A stretch of 14,751 bases of DNA from JAPXLN01 sp033809515 (GTDB lineage: Bacteria > Bacillota > Sulfobacillia > Fermentithermobacillales > Fermentithermobacillaceae), in the NCBI GenBank assembly GCA_033809515.1, contig JAPXLN010000026.1:1-14751 (forward strand), written 5' to 3'. The number at the start of each line of letters is the position of its first letter. Position 1 is the stretch's first letter. Position numbers and translations under genes: made by a program. Under the pieces are notes generated by a model. That model was not told the DNA's origin, searched no databases, and saw only the letters and a list, made by a program, of their open reading frames with translations. Positions 1-5,763 of the stretch are shown piece after piece.

Positions 1-954
1 CGGAAACCACAGCCCTATGTCTCCCATGGCAAGACCGCCAAGAATGGCGTCCATTACAGAGTGGGCAACCACGTCGGCGTCAGAATGCCCGTCAAGACCT
101 TTCTCAGAACGTATCTCAACTCCACCCAGAATACACTTACGCCCCTGTACAAGCCTGTGCACGTCGAAACCCAGTCCCGTGGCGGTAGATACCTCGTAAG
201 TCCCGGAGTCTGATTCCCTGTCACCCAGAACACACTCTGCCCAGACAAAGTCCTCGGGGTAGGTTACCTTAATGTTCCGGCGCTCGCCGGGTACACAGAC
301 CACAGCATGCCCCAGTCGTTCTACAAGCTGGCTGTCGTCTGTAGACGGCATACGGCCCTGTGCTGCCAATTGATAAGCTTTTCTCAGAACATGAGCAGCA
401 AAGATCTGCGGCGTCTGGACGCTTATCAGGGTTTCCCTGCTTAAGGTGGTGTCCACAAGGCTTCCCCCAGGGGACCCCGGGAAAACATCCTGCCCGGGGA
501 CGACCTTCTTGGTTTTGATTGTGTCTGACGGCGTCAGTCCGCATATAGCAGCCCCGAAGACCTTAGCTGAACTGAAGACTTGCAGAAACAGCTCCCGGGT
601 GAAACAAGGACGAGCACCGTCATGTACCCCGATCCAGGCAGCTTCACGGGGAACACTGCCAAGAGCAATTCCCACCGACTCCTGGCGGGTTTGGCCACCT
701 GTAACCGTCAGCACAGGCCTGGATGCTTGACCCATGGCTTCAATCTCGGTCCGGCCAACAGGAAGACCCACCATATGCTCAGCTGCAGGCAGAGATACTA
801 CGACACCTGAGACTTCAGGAATTGACAGAACCCTGGAGACTGTCCATTCCAGTATCGACTTGCCATGAACAAGGGCAAATTGCTTGGGATACGGGAGATT
901 CGCCCGAAGACCCATGCCTGCGGCGGGAATGACAACCCACAGCGAATCACTCAA
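1..954 (-). CDS. ispDF: Bifunctional IspD-IspF (MEP cytidylyltransferase / MEcPP synthase), 3' end cut by window edge
   Basis: Two MEP-pathway enzymes are fused in one reading frame. IspD joins CTP to 2-C-methyl-D-erythritol 4-phosphate, and IspF cyclises CDP-ME 2-phosphate to MEcPP. I translated 318 codons with no stop. The IspD part (about 1-240) has the nucleotide loop PAAGMGLR with R17 and K24 (PKQ), HDGARP (D112), VQTPQIF, TDDSQLVE and RRNIKVTYPEDF. After a linker of about 20 residues, IspF begins near 260 with GFDVHRL (metal ligands D264, H266), LGGVEI and GHSDADVVAH (H290, H298), and the window ends at GDIGLWFP. About 95 IspF residues, judged from the E. coli length, lie off the left edge. 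The start is TTG at 954, placed 9 bases after AAGGTGG. It overlaps the yacL stop by 8 bases, so translation is probably coupled. IspE would act between the two steps and is not in the window. Confidence 0.93.
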   Translation of the reverse strand, partial: MSDSLWVVIPAAGMGLRANLPYPKQFALVHGKSILEWTVSRVLSIPEVSGVVVSLPAAEHMVGLPVGRTEIEAMGQASRPVLTVTGGQTRQESVGIALGSVPREAAWIGVHDGARPCFTRELFLQVFSSAKVFGAAICGLTPSDTIKTKKVVPGQDVFPGSPGGSLVDTTLSRETLISVQTPQIFAAHVLRKAYQLAAQGRMPSTDDSQLVERLGHAVVCVPGERRNIKVTYPEDFVWAECVLGDRESDSGTYEVSTATGLGFDVHRLVQGRKCILGGVEIRSEKGLDGHSDADVVAHSVMDAILGGLAMGDIGLWFP

Positions 955-2074
955 AAGCTTGAGCCACCTTGTCCAGCTGTTTGGGCTTGGCGAAAATCAT
1001 CCTTCCCTGAACCGAACTGTGAACATTGGTAACTATGACCGAGATGACTTCGCCGACGTATTTCTTCGCATGCTCAATGACAACCATGGTCCCGTCATCC
1101 AGATAACCTACTCCCTGTCCAGGTTGCTTCCCTTCACGATGAACCTCCACCAAAAGCTCCTCACCGGGCGCTACCATGAGTTTCATAGCATTGGCCAGCT
1201 CGTTTATGTTAAGAACACCCACTTGCTGGAGCTCCGCTATTTTCGCAAGGTTAAAGTCAGTCGTGATAATGGCCGAATTCGTTTCCTTTGCCATCTTTAG
1301 GAGCAAGGCGTCTACATCCAGCTCACCGTCCCGGGGCCAGTCCAAAGTGATCACCTCAGCCGGAACATCCTTCTGCAAATCGTTAAGAATGTCCAGGCCA
1401 CGACGACCTTTGGTCCTCCTGAGCTGCTCCGAAGAGTCAGCAATACGACGCAGCTCGTCAAGAATGAAGTTTGGGATGACAAAAGGACCCTCGATAAAAC
1501 CTGATCTACATATGTCCACAATACGTCCATCAATGATAGTGCTAGTGTCGAGGATTTTAGGAACAGCCTGAACAACAGGTAATTCGCTCTTCTGCTCGTC
1601 TCTTAAGCTTCTCGCGTTTCTTGCAGGCTGCCGCCAACGGCTGGGACCTATGGCAACCAAATCCTCACGCTTGCTTCTGGCAACCGCTACACCGATATAT
1701 CCCATAATCACCATGGTTATGGACGGAAGAAAACTGCCGACCAGAGGAATACGTGCAAGAGAGGGAGTCAATAAATTGGCAATTATAAGTCCTACAATAA
1801 GCCCTCCCGCACTTAGCACAATATCCTGGAGCGACAGCCTCAAAACCCTGCCTTCAATCAGTTCCACACCCCGAACAACCAGCCGAGCAATAACAGGACC
1901 AACAAAAAAACAGATGACTGCGAAAATGGCTGCCACAAAAAGCATGAAACCAGCTGATTCGTAGAACCCGATATCGGTCTTGAGCAAGGACGCCAGAGGC
2001 CCGACGAGGTAGAATGCCACTGCACCCCCGGCAATCGCCCCGAAAACAGCAAAATAGGGCCGCGCACGCTCCAA
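947..2074 (-). CDS. yacL: YacL-type membrane protein with PIN and TRAM domains
   Basis: This is a 375-residue integral membrane protein. The N-terminal half holds about four hydrophobic helices (roughly 7-30, 40-62, 83-103, 110-132). A PIN nuclease-like domain follows from about 172, with LDTSTIIDGR (D176), DELRR (E207), DVDALLL (D253/D255) and ITTDFN (D273) as the probable acidic metal site. A C-terminal TRAM-like beta domain spans about 300-365. This is the architecture of Bacillus YacL, which sits in the same radA-yacL-ispD-ispF neighbourhood. Its cellular role is not well established; PIN plus TRAM suggests RNA binding or cleavage at the membrane. The open frame extends to 2332, but AAAGGAGGTG with a 9-base spacing to TTG at 2074 fixes the start, and the region upstream overlaps the neighbouring gene and looks non-coding. 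The gene is followed by ispDF with an 8-base overlap. Confidence 0.9.
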   Translation of the reverse strand: MERARPYFAVFGAIAGGAVAFYLVGPLASLLKTDIGFYESAGFMLFVAAIFAVICFFVGPVIARLVVRGVELIEGRVLRLSLQDIVLSAGGLIVGLIIANLLTPSLARIPLVGSFLPSITMVIMGYIGVAVARSKREDLVAIGPSRWRQPARNARSLRDEQKSELPVVQAVPKILDTSTIIDGRIVDICRSGFIEGPFVIPNFILDELRRIADSSEQLRRTKGRRGLDILNDLQKDVPAEVITLDWPRDGELDVDALLLKMAKETNSAIITTDFNLAKIAELQQVGVLNINELANAMKLMVAPGEELLVEVHREGKQPGQGVGYLDDGTMVVIEHAKKYVGEVISVIVTNVHSSVQGRMIFAKPKQLDKVAQAFE

Positions 2075-2135
2075 CGTGAAACACCTCCTTTTTGAATACC
2101 GGCTGGGTAACGGACAACCCCCAGTACATGCTAAT

Positions 2136-2164
2136 ATTATAAGCCAAAGAGTGCACAGGGCCAA
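2136..2164 (-). promoter_or_regulatory. Sigma-A-type promoter for yacL-ispDF
   Basis: On the minus strand, TTGGCC (2164-2159), a 17-base spacer and a perfect TATAAT (2141-2136) lie in the gap between the LCP gene and yacL. The predicted start near 2129 would give a leader of about 55 bases before the TTG start at 2074. yacL-ispDF can therefore be transcribed independently of the LCP gene upstream. This is a consensus match only, with no experimental support. Confidence 0.7.
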
Positions 2165-2213
2165 CGACCGCCATGTGCCACAAGACTGAGCTGATAGTCT
2201 GATTTGCCCGCTC

Positions 2214-3077
2214 CTATTTGGCAGACTGATCCCACAAAGCGATCTGTGCCGATGTTTCGTCTTGATCTGCCAGGAAGTAACTAACCCCTCCGATAGTTGC
2301 CGTAGAGCCAGGCATGGTACTGCTCCCGACACCCTTGATGTAGGCGGTTCCCATGCTAAAGGCCATCCCTGGCCGTATAAGTACAGGGATGTCTGTCTCT
2401 GCCACCCTCCGCAGGGTAGATACGATCCTGGGTGCCCGGATAACTGTGCCGGGGGACAACAAGCGGCGCACGGCTGCCTTCATGAAGACCCTCTGCCGTT
2501 CCACCCTCCCAAGGTCGGCTCGTGCATCCTGCCTCCACCGAACGTAATCGAGGGCCTGCTTTCCGCTAAGATGCTGCATACCCGGAGCTAGGTCGATATG
2601 AAGGTTCTGGTACGGGTCCGTGTATTTCATGCTGCGCTCAACTTCTATGTAAACGCCGCCCATAGCATCGACAATAGCCTCAAAGCCTTCAAGATTTGTC
2701 TTTACATAGTAGTCTATGTGAAGACCGGTCAACCCACTGACCGCCTGTTTGGCAAGATCAGCCCCGCCCAACGGATAAGATGCATTGACCTTCTGATAGC
2801 CGTATTTGGCCAGATGTATCCTAGTATCCCGCGGTATAGACATGAGATGCATTGTGTTACGACGGGCATTGTAGTGGAGGAGCATTATCGTATCTGTTCT
2901 GCCCCTATCTCCCTCGCGTTCATCGACACCCAGCAAGAGTACATTTATGTCACATGTCTTTCGCGCAAAAGCGGCCAATACCGCCCGAGCTCTTGGGTAA
3001 CATAAAAAGCAGATGATCAAGAAAGCGGCCGTAAGTATCCGACGACGTTTTGCATTTTTGAGAGTTCTTATTTTCAT
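2214..3077 (-). CDS. LytR-CpsA-Psr (LCP) family cell-wall polymer ligase
   Basis: LCP enzymes move lipid-linked anionic polymers (teichoic acids, capsule or other glycans) onto peptidoglycan on the outer face of the membrane. The 287-residue product has a basic start, one signal-anchor helix (about 13-36) and then a single extracellular LCP domain. The family motifs appear in order: LLLGVDEREGDRGRTDTIML (48-67), SIPRDTRI (80-87), KVNASYPLGG (96-105) and ALDYVRWRQDARADLGRVER (175-194), carrying the conserved Arg and Asp residues that hold the polyprenyl pyrophosphate. The length is near the short end for LCP proteins, and there is no extra C-terminal domain. ATG at 3077 follows GGTGA by 6 bases. 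The gene is divergent from carD and is followed by yacL after a 139-base gap with its own promoter. Which polymer it transfers cannot be told from sequence. I see no convincing promoter for it. Confidence 0.92.
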   Translation of the reverse strand: MKIRTLKNAKRRRILTAAFLIICFLCYPRARAVLAAFARKTCDINVLLLGVDEREGDRGRTDTIMLLHYNARRNTMHLMSIPRDTRIHLAKYGYQKVNASYPLGGADLAKQAVSGLTGLHIDYYVKTNLEGFEAIVDAMGGVYIEVERSMKYTDPYQNLHIDLAPGMQHLSGKQALDYVRWRQDARADLGRVERQRVFMKAAVRRLLSPGTVIRAPRIVSTLRRVAETDIPVLIRPGMAFSMGTAYIKGVGSSTMPGSTATIGGVSYFLADQDETSAQIALWDQSAK

Positions 3078-3161
3078 GTGGCATCACCTGATACGCTAAG
3101 GTACTTCCCTAAGAATGCCGCATTGACCATGCTTTGGCAAGGTCTCAGCATTAAGGTGGGT

Positions 3162-3191
3162 TTGACCCTGAGCCCCAGTTAATGGTACAAT
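3162..3191 (+). promoter_or_regulatory. Sigma-A-type promoter for carD
   Basis: TTGACC (3162-3167), an 18-base spacer and TACAAT (3186-3191) lie just upstream of carD. The predicted start near 3198 gives a leader of under 30 bases before TTG at 3225. A short inverted repeat, ATGGT (3182-3186) and ACCAT (3194-3198), is centred on the -10 hexamer and could be coincidence or a small operator. Confidence 0.7.
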
Positions 3192-3224
3192 AGACCATGT
3201 AAGAAGCATTAGGAGGTATGCGTA

Positions 3225-3713
3225 TTGTTTAAGGTAGGCGACCGGGTTGTATACCCTATGCACGGCGCCGGCACCATCGAGGGAGTGGAAGAAAAGGAGA
3301 TTCTAGGCACAACCCAACGCTACTACGTCCTAAGACTTCCCATCGGAGATATGAAAGTCATGATACCGGTAGATAACACCGAGCAAATAGGGCTCCGCGA
3401 CGTTATCGAACCAAACGAAGTAGATGAGGTCATGTTTGTGCTCAGACAAGAATGCACCGAGATGTCCTCAAACTGGAACAGGCGCTACCGCAGCAACCTT
3501 GAAAAGATAAAGAGCGGGGATATCTATGAAGTCGCCGGCGTTGTGAGAAACCTTGCAGCACGCGATCGCGAGAAGGGATTATCAACAGGCGAACGAAAAA
3601 TGCTCGACAGCGCAAAGGAGATCCTTATTTCCGAGCTGGCCCTTGCAGGTGATTGGGATCGCGAAAAGGTAGTCAACCTTCTGGAAAGCGTCCTTTCTGA
3701 AGATGCTCAATAA
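3225..3713 (+). CDS. carD: CarD/CdnL-family RNA polymerase-binding regulator
   Basis: CarD-type proteins bind the RNA polymerase beta subunit through an N-terminal Tudor-like (RID) domain and stabilise open complexes, often at rRNA promoters. The 162-residue product starts FKVGDRVVYPMHGAGTIEGV, the characteristic first strands of the RID domain, which spans about residues 1-60. A helical C-terminal half follows (about 70-160). The tryptophan in SSNWNRRYRSN is a plausible counterpart of the tryptophan that contacts the -10 region in characterised CarD proteins. TTG at 3225 lies 8 bases after AGGAGG (3211-3216); a nearby ATG at 3218 is out of frame. It is transcribed from its own promoter, divergently from the LCP gene, and is followed by a tRNA gene. 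CarD is usually found close to radA and yacL in Clostridia (from memory), but here it runs opposite to both. Confidence 0.95.
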   Translation: MFKVGDRVVYPMHGAGTIEGVEEKEILGTTQRYYVLRLPIGDMKVMIPVDNTEQIGLRDVIEPNEVDEVMFVLRQECTEMSSNWNRRYRSNLEKIKSGDIYEVAGVVRNLAARDREKGLSTGERKMLDSAKEILISELALAGDWDREKVVNLLESVLSEDAQ

Positions 3714-3715
3714 GC

Positions 3716-3736
3716 GAGTCCTTCGGGCTCTTCCTT
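3716..3736 (+). terminator. Possible weak intrinsic terminator after carD
   Basis: Three bases after the carD stop, GAGTCC (3716-3721) and GGGCTC (3725-3730) form a 6-bp stem (one G-T pair) with a TTC loop. TTCCTT follows, which is a poor U-tract. It overlaps the start of the tRNA promoter, so read-through would simply join carD and tRNA transcripts. Confidence 0.4.
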
Positions 3737-3763
3737 GACTGAGAATCCTCACTACATTAGAAT
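3735..3763 (+). promoter_or_regulatory. Promoter for the tRNA-Ala gene
   Basis: TTGACT (3735-3740), a 17-base spacer and TAGAAT (3758-3763) make a near-consensus sigma-A promoter. The predicted start near 3770 is about 15 bases before the mature tRNA 5' end. No terminator is visible between the tRNA and the next gene, so this promoter probably also drives the 132-codon gene at 3898. Confidence 0.7.
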
Positions 3764-3784
3764 TGTGTATGCATGCAGGTAGGT

Positions 3785-3859
3785 GGGCGTGTGGCTCAGT
3801 GGGAGAGCATTCGGTTCGCATCCGAAAGGCCGCGGGTTCGAATCCCGCCACGTCCACCA
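3785..3859 (+). tRNA. tRNA-Ala, anticodon CGC
   Basis: The full cloverleaf can be folded by eye. The acceptor GGGCGTG (3785-3791) pairs with CACGTCC (3849-3855). The D stem is GCTC/GAGC, the anticodon stem is TTCGG/CCGAA around loop TTCGCAT, and the T stem is GCGGG/CCCGC around TTCGAAT. The discriminator is A and CCA is encoded (3857-3859). The third acceptor pair is G-T, the G3-U70 identity element recognised by alanyl-tRNA synthetase, which agrees with the CGC anticodon reading GCG alanine codons. It has its own promoter and lies 38 bases upstream of the following gene. Confidence 0.96.
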
Positions 3860-3897
3860 GGCTTCTCCATATTGACTTCTGTGAGGTGACAGTGGCG

Positions 3898-4296
3898 GTG
3901 AAGGATATTGTCTGTGACGGATTTCAGGAAACAGTTGATGACTACCTGATAAGACACAGAAGCATTCTGGACGTCCTGAGTAAACTCACCGAGTCTTCAA
4001 GCCGGGTTAACAGGGCAGTGTCAAAAGCAGTCACAACTTGTGGGTGCATAAAAATAGACGCTGAAAAGCAGACAGTTCCCGCTGACATAGATTCCGTAGA
4101 ATCCCTTAAACGGTACATGAACACCCATATACAGGGTACCCTTTGTGATCACTGCAAGGAAGTGCTGGAAGATGAAGTAGGACGAACACTCTTCTATCTG
4201 GCGGCCCTGTGTAACGTCTTGGGCCTGAGTCTCAGCGAGGTTCTCGTAAAGGAGCAAGAGCGTACGGCCTGTCTGGGTATTTTCAACTTCTCGTAG
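3898..4296 (+). CDS. Conserved hypothetical protein with CxC and CxxC motifs, behind tRNA-Ala
   Basis: This is a 132-residue soluble, mostly helical protein with no signal peptide or membrane segment. The N-terminal part (1-46) is helical and polar. A TTCGCI segment (C48, C50) is followed by a short variable stretch, then LCDHC (C83, C86) and a second helical region containing DEVGRTLFYLAALCNVLGLS. The two cysteine pairs could form one metal site, but this is inference. I recall similar short proteins in Clostridia of no known function, sometimes labelled DUF1573, perhaps only because of the TTCGC motif; I could not check this. The last helices faintly resemble a MazG-type fold, but the acidic catalytic pattern is not there. 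GTG at 3898 is chosen because GAGGTGA (3883-3889) lies 8 bases upstream; earlier in-frame codons run back through the tRNA. It is probably co-transcribed with the tRNA, and it converges on radA with a 22-base gap. Confidence 0.8.
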   Translation: MKDIVCDGFQETVDDYLIRHRSILDVLSKLTESSSRVNRAVSKAVTTCGCIKIDAEKQTVPADIDSVESLKRYMNTHIQGTLCDHCKEVLEDEVGRTLFYLAALCNVLGLSLSEVLVKEQERTACLGIFNFS

Positions 4297-4318
4297 CCTG
4301 GTTCCATAAAGCATAGTC

Positions 4319-5674
4319 TCATAAGGCATGCTCCAAAAGGCCGTTTCGCACCGCATCTTCGACAGACGAAACGCCTGTCACGTTTTCCATATCCGGATGT
4401 CGCCTGGAAAAAGGCTCAGGAACTAGGACCCTGGTAAAACCGGTCCGGACAGCTTCTCGTATACGTTCTTCCATTCGCGCAACCATGCGTATTTCCCCTG
4501 AAAGACCGATTTCGCCTAGACAAGCCAGGCCCTTTCGAACAGGCACGTTATAGTAGCTTGACATCAGAGCTACCCCACAGGCCAGGTCTATACCGGGTTC
4601 AGTGATTCTGATTCCCCCTGCAATCTTCAGGAAGGCGTCTCTCCCGTCAAGTCCCCCTGCAAGCCATTTGGAAAGAACGGCCAATATGAGAGACGCCCGC
4701 TGGCTGTCAATTTCACTTGTGACACGCCTTGGGGAACCATAGACAGGGGGCGACACAAGGGCCTGAACTTCAACGCAAATGGCCTGGTTGCCTTTGAGAG
4801 CCACCGCAACACACGAGCCCGGGCTGGAAGACGGCGCCTCCGAAAGAAACAGTTCCGAGGGGTTATGTACTTCCACTATTCCGTCAGTTGTCATCTGAAA
4901 GACCGCAACCTCATTGGTGGGGCCAAAGCGGTTTTTTTGAGCTCTCACTATGCGGTAAAGATGGCTGGAATCGCCTTCAAAGTACAACACCGTGTCCACC
5001 AAGTGTTCCAGAAGCCTTGGCCCTGCTATTCCACCGGTCTTGACCGTATGCCCTACAAGAAAGGTTGCTACATGGTTTGCCTTGGCATATTCGTGAAGTT
5101 TCGCGGCACAAGCACGAACCTGAGTCGGACCGCCCGGAAGAGAGTCCAAAGACGCATCCAGACACGTTTGAATTGAGTCTACAACCAGCAATTCGGGTTT
5201 TACACTTTCAGACATTTCCACGATGCAATCAACATTTTGCTCAGCTGCAAAATAAAGCTTGTCTGAACAAACTCCCAACCGTTCTGCCCTCATCTTCACT
5301 TGATTAAGGGATTCTTCGCCGGAAGTATACAAGACGTTCCCGGAAAAAGAGGCAACCTTGTCAGCCACAGACAGCAAGAGCGTTGATTTGCCGATCCCCG
5401 GTTCTCCTCCAATCAGGATCACAGAACCCGGGACAATGCCCCCGCCCAACACCCTGTCAAACTCAGGCATACCCGAGCTGAATCTGGTTATGGCCCCGCC
5501 TTCAACCTGTGACAGAACCACTGGCTTTGCCTTAGGAACTCCCGGCACAGCTCCTGATCTTTCGATCTCTTCAACCAGGCTGTTCCACTGTCCGCACTTG
5601 GGGCACCGCCCATACCAGCGCGGAGACTGAAAACCGCAGGATGAACACACAAACTTGGAAAGAGTGCGCGGCAC
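4319..5674 (-). CDS. radA: DNA repair protein RadA (Sms)
   Basis: RadA is a RecA-like, hexameric ATPase that drives branch migration during homologous recombination and repair. The 451-residue length is normal for the family. Domains in order are a zinc finger with C10, C13, C24 and C27; a RecA-like core with Walker A GEPGIGKST (90-98), Walker B ending LLVVDS (162-167) and the RadA-specific KNRFG (247-251); and a Lon-protease-like C-terminal domain (about 285-451). The segment after the core strand reads VGHTVKTGGIAGPR, where most RadA proteins as I remember them have TKEG, so this loop is slightly unusual. GTG at 5674 lies 9 bases after GGAGG. It is the last gene of the ctsR-clpC cluster, 89 bases behind clpC. 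disA, the usual next gene, is absent; the convergent 132-codon gene lies there instead. Confidence 0.97.
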   Translation of the reverse strand: MPRTLSKFVCSSCGFQSPRWYGRCPKCGQWNSLVEEIERSGAVPGVPKAKPVVLSQVEGGAITRFSSGMPEFDRVLGGGIVPGSVILIGGEPGIGKSTLLLSVADKVASFSGNVLYTSGEESLNQVKMRAERLGVCSDKLYFAAEQNVDCIVEMSESVKPELLVVDSIQTCLDASLDSLPGGPTQVRACAAKLHEYAKANHVATFLVGHTVKTGGIAGPRLLEHLVDTVLYFEGDSSHLYRIVRAQKNRFGPTNEVAVFQMTTDGIVEVHNPSELFLSEAPSSSPGSCVAVALKGNQAICVEVQALVSPPVYGSPRRVTSEIDSQRASLILAVLSKWLAGGLDGRDAFLKIAGGIRITEPGIDLACGVALMSSYYNVPVRKGLACLGEIGLSGEIRMVARMEERIREAVRTGFTRVLVPEPFSRRHPDMENVTGVSSVEDAVRNGLLEHAL

Positions 5675-5698
5675 AGAATCAATCCTCCCTGGATCAGG

Positions 5699-5729
5699 AT
5701 TCTATGCCGCGCGAAAGTTTTCCTTTCAA
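5699..5729 (-). promoter_or_regulatory. Possible secondary promoter for radA (weak)
   Basis: In the 89-base clpC-radA gap, TTGAAA (5729-5724) and TAGAAT (5704-5699) are separated by 19 bases, which is longer than ideal. A start near 5692 would leave only about 18 leader bases and place the ribosome site almost at the 5' end. radA may simply be read from the ctsR promoter. No clear terminator is present in this gap; a 5-bp hairpin CCTGC/GCAGG lacks a U-tract. Confidence 0.25.
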
Positions 5730-5763
5730 ACCAGCAAGATGCACCACCTGCACCAAGGCAGGT

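Noticed and set aside
2075..2332. N-terminal extension of the yacL frame by 86 codons
   Set aside because: It overlaps the LCP gene end, covers the promoter and ribosome site of yacL, and does not look like YacL sequence.
3115..3150. Promoter for the LCP gene (TTGCCA with a CATTCT -10 on the minus strand)
   Set aside because: The -10 matches only 3 of 6 positions, so it is too weak to list.
3763..3897. Upstream extension of the 132-codon gene
   Set aside because: The extension runs straight through the tRNA-Ala gene; the GTG at 3898 has the proper ribosome site.
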